This document shows positions 15,301-17,184 of a stretch of 17,184 bases of DNA, in pieces. Positions within the stretch are counted from its first letter, which is position 1. Each line of letters starts with the position of its first letter. A program made the translations under genes and the position numbers. The notes beneath the pieces are model-generated. The model did no database searches and was not told the DNA's origin. It saw nothing but the letters and a program-made list of their open reading frames with translations. This DNA comes from Planctomycetota bacterium (GTDB lineage Bacteria; Planctomycetota; B15-G4): the NCBI GenBank assembly GCA_003644265.1, contig QNBX01000098.1, positions 1 to 17,184 of the forward strand, given 5' to 3'.

Positions 15301-15881
15301 CAGCGCCCCTCCCCTCGCACGCGGTAGAGCCGCGCGCCCTCGTACTCGGCCTCGAGTTCAAGCCACTCGCGCACAGCCCCCAGGCCGGTCTCGCCGTAGA
15401 TCGTGACCACGTGGTCGGCCCAGGCGAGGTGCCGCTGCAGGCGCTCCGGCGTGAACAGCAGGCCCATGTCGTCCAGGTTCTGCATGTGCTGCTCGGCCTT
15501 GCCGTCGAAGAACGGCACCACCGCGGTCCAGCGCTGCAGGCGCTTGGCGTTGACCACGTGCAGGCGCCGCACGCCGCGCGGCAGGAAGTAGAACTCGAAC
15601 GGGATGATCAGCGGTAAGTCCGTGATCAGCAGCACGCGCGCGTCCGTGGGCAGCCGCGCCTGCATGAAGTGGAAGGCGCGCAGCAGGCCCGCGTAGACGT
15701 CGGCCCCGTCGCCCGGCGCCGCCGACAGATCGACCCAACCCTGACGCCGGAGGGAGGCCGCGTTCACGTGGCGCGCGGCCCACACAAAGCAGGCGCCCTG
15801 AGCCAACCCCGCCAGCGCCAGCAGCGCGAACGCAACGCGAGCCGCGAGATGGGTACGCGGAGCGTCTGGGAGCGCGGTCAC
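15300..15881 (-). CDS. Small membrane-anchored protein of unknown function, partner of the GT-like protein
   Basis: The product is 193 residues from a GTG at 15881. One N-terminal hydrophobic helix (about 15-35) anchors a soluble domain, probably extracytoplasmic. That domain carries ARVLLITDLPLIIPFEFYFL, followed by PRGVRRLHVVN; the LPR motif is at 100-102. The same layout, with VVIVVG followed by LFPRPIRL, occurs in the protein at 1070-1774, which also precedes a paralogous polytopic transferase. I do not recognise a named family. It is the first gene of a three-gene overlapping operon. AGGA lies 7 bases before the GTG and can act as ribosome-binding site, although the same bases belong to a -10-like hexamer. 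The alignment tail (HVVTIYGETG) has no visible catalytic motif. Confidence 0.75.
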   Translation of the reverse strand: MTALPDAPRTHLAARVAFALLALAGLAQGACFVWAARHVNAASLRRQGWVDLSAAPGDGADVYAGLLRAFHFMQARLPTDARVLLITDLPLIIPFEFYFLPRGVRRLHVVNAKRLQRWTAVVPFFDGKAEQHMQNLDDMGLLFTPERLQRHLAWADHVVTIYGETGLGAVREWLELEAEYEGARLYRVRGEGR

Positions 15882-15887
15882 GCGGAC

Positions 15888-15893
15888 ATCCTA
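15888..15893 (-). promoter_or_regulatory. -10-like TAGGAT before the three-gene operon, overlapping a ribosome-binding site
   Basis: On the minus strand, TAGGAT matches the -10 consensus at 4 of 6 positions and sits 6 bases before the GTG at 15881. If it is a -10, the transcript would begin at or next to the start codon, a leaderless mRNA. The contained AGGA is also well placed as a Shine-Dalgarno site, so only one of the two readings may be right. No good -35 is visible. Confidence 0.25.
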
Positions 15894-15912
15894 GCCTTGT
15901 CTCGGGCGCTCA

Positions 15913-16017
15913 GTGATCGCCGAGTTCTCCCTGAACAACCCCGGCTCGAGCGAGCACGAGGAGCTGCTGATCATGCGCCTGCGTGAGTCGCCCCGCGGGA
16001 GCAGCTTCAGAGCGTGA
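15913..16017 (+). CDS. Possible small ORF or gene remnant (34 residues)
   Basis: A GTG at 15913 opens a frame to TGA at 16015-16017, beginning VIAEFSLNNPGSSEHEELL. The codons have the G/C-rich third positions of true genes here and the peptide has a balanced composition, unlike the Arg/Pro/Ala-rich shadow frames. No ribosome-binding site is clear and the frame closes at a TAG at 15892. It could be a small protein, the remnant of a decayed gene, or chance. It lies antisense to the leader region of the minus-strand operon. Confidence 0.25.
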   Translation: MIAEFSLNNPGSSEHEELLIMRLRESPRGSSFRA

Positions 16018-16083
16018 GGCCTCTGGCGTGGCTTCCGATGCCGCTGGCGCCCTGGAGCTGGGTAGCGCTTGGCCAGACGCACA

Positions 16084-16117
16084 GGGGCACCTCAGCAGCG
16101 CTAGCGCTCGCTGCCCC
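16084..16117 (-). terminator. Palindromic hairpin at the end of the sulfatase gene
   Basis: GGGGCA (16084-16089) pairs with TGCCCC (16112-16117). Between them lies the perfect 12-base palindrome AGCGCTAGCGCT (16097-16108), which contains the TAG stop of the sulfatase gene. No T-run follows on the minus strand. It may end or stabilise that transcript before the separate operon that begins at 15881. Confidence 0.3.
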
Positions 16118-17184
16118 TACCCGCCGCCTGCAACTGCGTCACCCGCGCCACGTCCTGCAGGTGGTGCGCGTCGCCAGGCTTCAGCTCGAGCGCCAGGCGA
16201 TACTGCTCCAGCGCCTGGTCGTACTCGCCCAGCCGTTCGTACGAGTGACCCAGGAACTCGCGCACGTTGGCTTGATCGCGCTTGCCGGCGGGGATGGACT
16301 CAAGCGTCGCGATGGCCTCGCGGTACTGGCCCAGCTTGTACTGGAAGGCGCCCAGCAGCGTGATGGCCAGCACGTTGTGCGGGTTGTCCGCGATCATGGC
16401 CTGCAGCAGGGGCAGGGCTTCGGCGTAGTCGCCGCGCGCGCCGAGCGCCGTGGCCCGGTAGTAGGCCTGCAGCTCATGCAGGCGCCCGCGCGGGTCCGGC
16501 AGTCCTTGCTCGGCCAACGGTTCGGGGAGCTTGGCGGACGGATCCGAGACGCCGGCGTAGCCCAGCGCCCGCACCTGCTCCCGAGTGGCCGCGTCGACGG
16601 ACTCGTGCGCGCCCGGCGACAGCCGCCGGCGGCGGGCGAGCGCGCTGATGGCCGCCCGCGCGCGCGCCGCGTGCAGCCCGGCGCCGGGCAGCAGGTCGTG
16701 GGTCTCGTCCGGATCCTGGCGCGGATCGAGGTACTGCGGCGGCGACCCGTGGATGTACTTGCCGTGAGCGTCGATCCAGCCCGCGATGGGCCGCCACCCG
16801 TAGGCGAGGTGCCCAGCGTACGACTCGAAGTAGGCGCCGCGCCCCGGATCGACCGCGCGCCGGAACAGGCTCTGACCGTCCACGTCGCCCACGTCGCCGA
16901 GCTGTAGCGCCTCGACGAAGGTCGGGAACACGTCCACCAGGCTCACCAGCGCGTCCGAACGCCGGCCGACCAGCCCCCCGACTCGATCAACGCCGCGATC
17001 AACGTCACGCTGGCCACCAGGGTCACGCACGAACAACGGCACGCGCAGCGTCGACTCGTAGCAGAAGATCGAGTGGGTCTGCTCACCGTGGCGGCCGAGG
17101 GACTCGCCGTGGTCACCGGCCACCAGCACCAGGGTCTGATCCAGTAGCCGCTCAGCGCGCAGCGCCGAGAGCAGCGCGCCGACG
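16101..17184 (-). CDS. Sulfatase/alkaline-phosphatase-superfamily hydrolase with C-terminal TPR repeats, N-terminus outside window
   Basis: The frame is open to the right edge, so only the C-terminal 360 or so residues are present. The start of the visible part matches the end of a sulfatase domain: LLDQTLVLVAGDHGESLG with the metal-binding Asp-His pair, HGEQTHSIFCYESTLRVPLF, then LVDVFPTFVEAL and GQSLF. A YFESY and KYIHGSP stretch follows, which is typical of sulfatase-like hydrolases in deltaproteobacteria. After about residue 220 of this fragment come about three TPR units (for example GDYAEALPLLQAMIADNP and GEYDQALEQYRLALELKP). The catalytic nucleophile region (CxPSR or a Thr/Ser variant) lies beyond the edge, so sulfatase and phosphotransferase activity cannot be separated. 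It likely acts outside the cytoplasm; no signal peptide can be seen. It ends 219 bases before the next operon. Confidence 0.88.
   Translation of the reverse strand, partial: VGALLSALRAERLLDQTLVLVAGDHGESLGRHGEQTHSIFCYESTLRVPLFVRDPGGQRDVDRGVDRVGGLVGRRSDALVSLVDVFPTFVEALQLGDVGDVDGQSLFRRAVDPGRGAYFESYAGHLAYGWRPIAGWIDAHGKYIHGSPPQYLDPRQDPDETHDLLPGAGLHAARARAAISALARRRRLSPGAHESVDAATREQVRALGYAGVSDPSAKLPEPLAEQGLPDPRGRLHELQAYYRATALGARGDYAEALPLLQAMIADNPHNVLAITLLGAFQYKLGQYREAIATLESIPAGKRDQANVREFLGHSYERLGEYDQALEQYRLALELKPGDAHHLQDVARVTQLQAAGRGSER

Noticed and set aside
1..17184. CRISPR arrays, tRNA or rRNA genes, insertion sequences, attachment sites
   Set aside because: No regularly spaced repeats, no tRNA-like cloverleaf with CCA-type end, no rRNA core sequence and no transposase or integrase motif were seen on either strand.

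Overview
The window is very GC-rich (about 70% by eye). Coding is dense, third positions are strongly G/C, and many neighbouring genes overlap by 1 to 4 bases. A hybrid histidine kinase, a response-regulator cyclase, an NTE-type patatin and a sulfatase with TPR repeats lie together. This suggests a soil or marine Myxococcota-type (deltaproteobacterial) genome. That placement is inference; no rRNA, tRNA or universal marker gene is present.

Layout. (1) Positions 1-3568, minus strand: a GT-C/GT39-like membrane glycosyltransferase (2000-3568) lies upstream of a two-gene unit. That unit is a small membrane-anchored protein (1070-1774) overlapping the start of a second polytopic transferase that runs off the left edge (1-1073). 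A good sigma-70-like promoter (1905-1933) precedes the unit. (2) Positions 3707-11227, plus strand: a signalling cluster. It holds a hybrid kinase (HBM-like sensor, HAMP, DHp, ATPase, two REC domains), a single-domain response regulator, a phospholipase with two cyclic-nucleotide-binding domains (NTE/PNPLA6-like), and a protein joining an orphan kinase DHp bundle, a REC domain and a class III nucleotide cyclase. The last two genes overlap by GTGA. (3) Positions 11222-15881, minus strand and convergent with the cyclase: a three-gene overlapping operon of a small membrane-anchored protein, a polytopic transferase and a membrane-fused spermidine-synthase-like protein. (4) Positions 16101-17184, minus strand: the C-terminal part of a sulfatase/phosphatase-superfamily hydrolase with TPR repeats, cut by the right edge.

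How the genes may work together. The plus-strand cluster reads like one pathway. A membrane kinase senses a signal, phosphate passes to REC domains (the free regulator and the cyclase), the cyclase makes a cyclic nucleotide, and the adjacent cNMP-binding patatin acts on membrane lysophospholipid or phospholipid. The cyclase carries Glu and Gly at the two purine-selecting positions, which favours GTP over ATP. The flanking minus-strand genes look like cell-envelope glycan or lipid modification. The small-protein/transferase pair occurs twice, once on each side of the signalling cluster, as divergent paralogues.

No stretch above 300 bases lacks a gene. The larger gaps are 1855-1999 (promoter), 3569-3706 (divergent promoter region), 6494-6725 (hairpin and a weak -10-like site), 7107-7214 (long inverted repeat) and 15882-16100 (possible promoter, a possible 34-residue ORF and a palindrome). 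I see no CRISPR array, insertion sequence, tRNA or rRNA.
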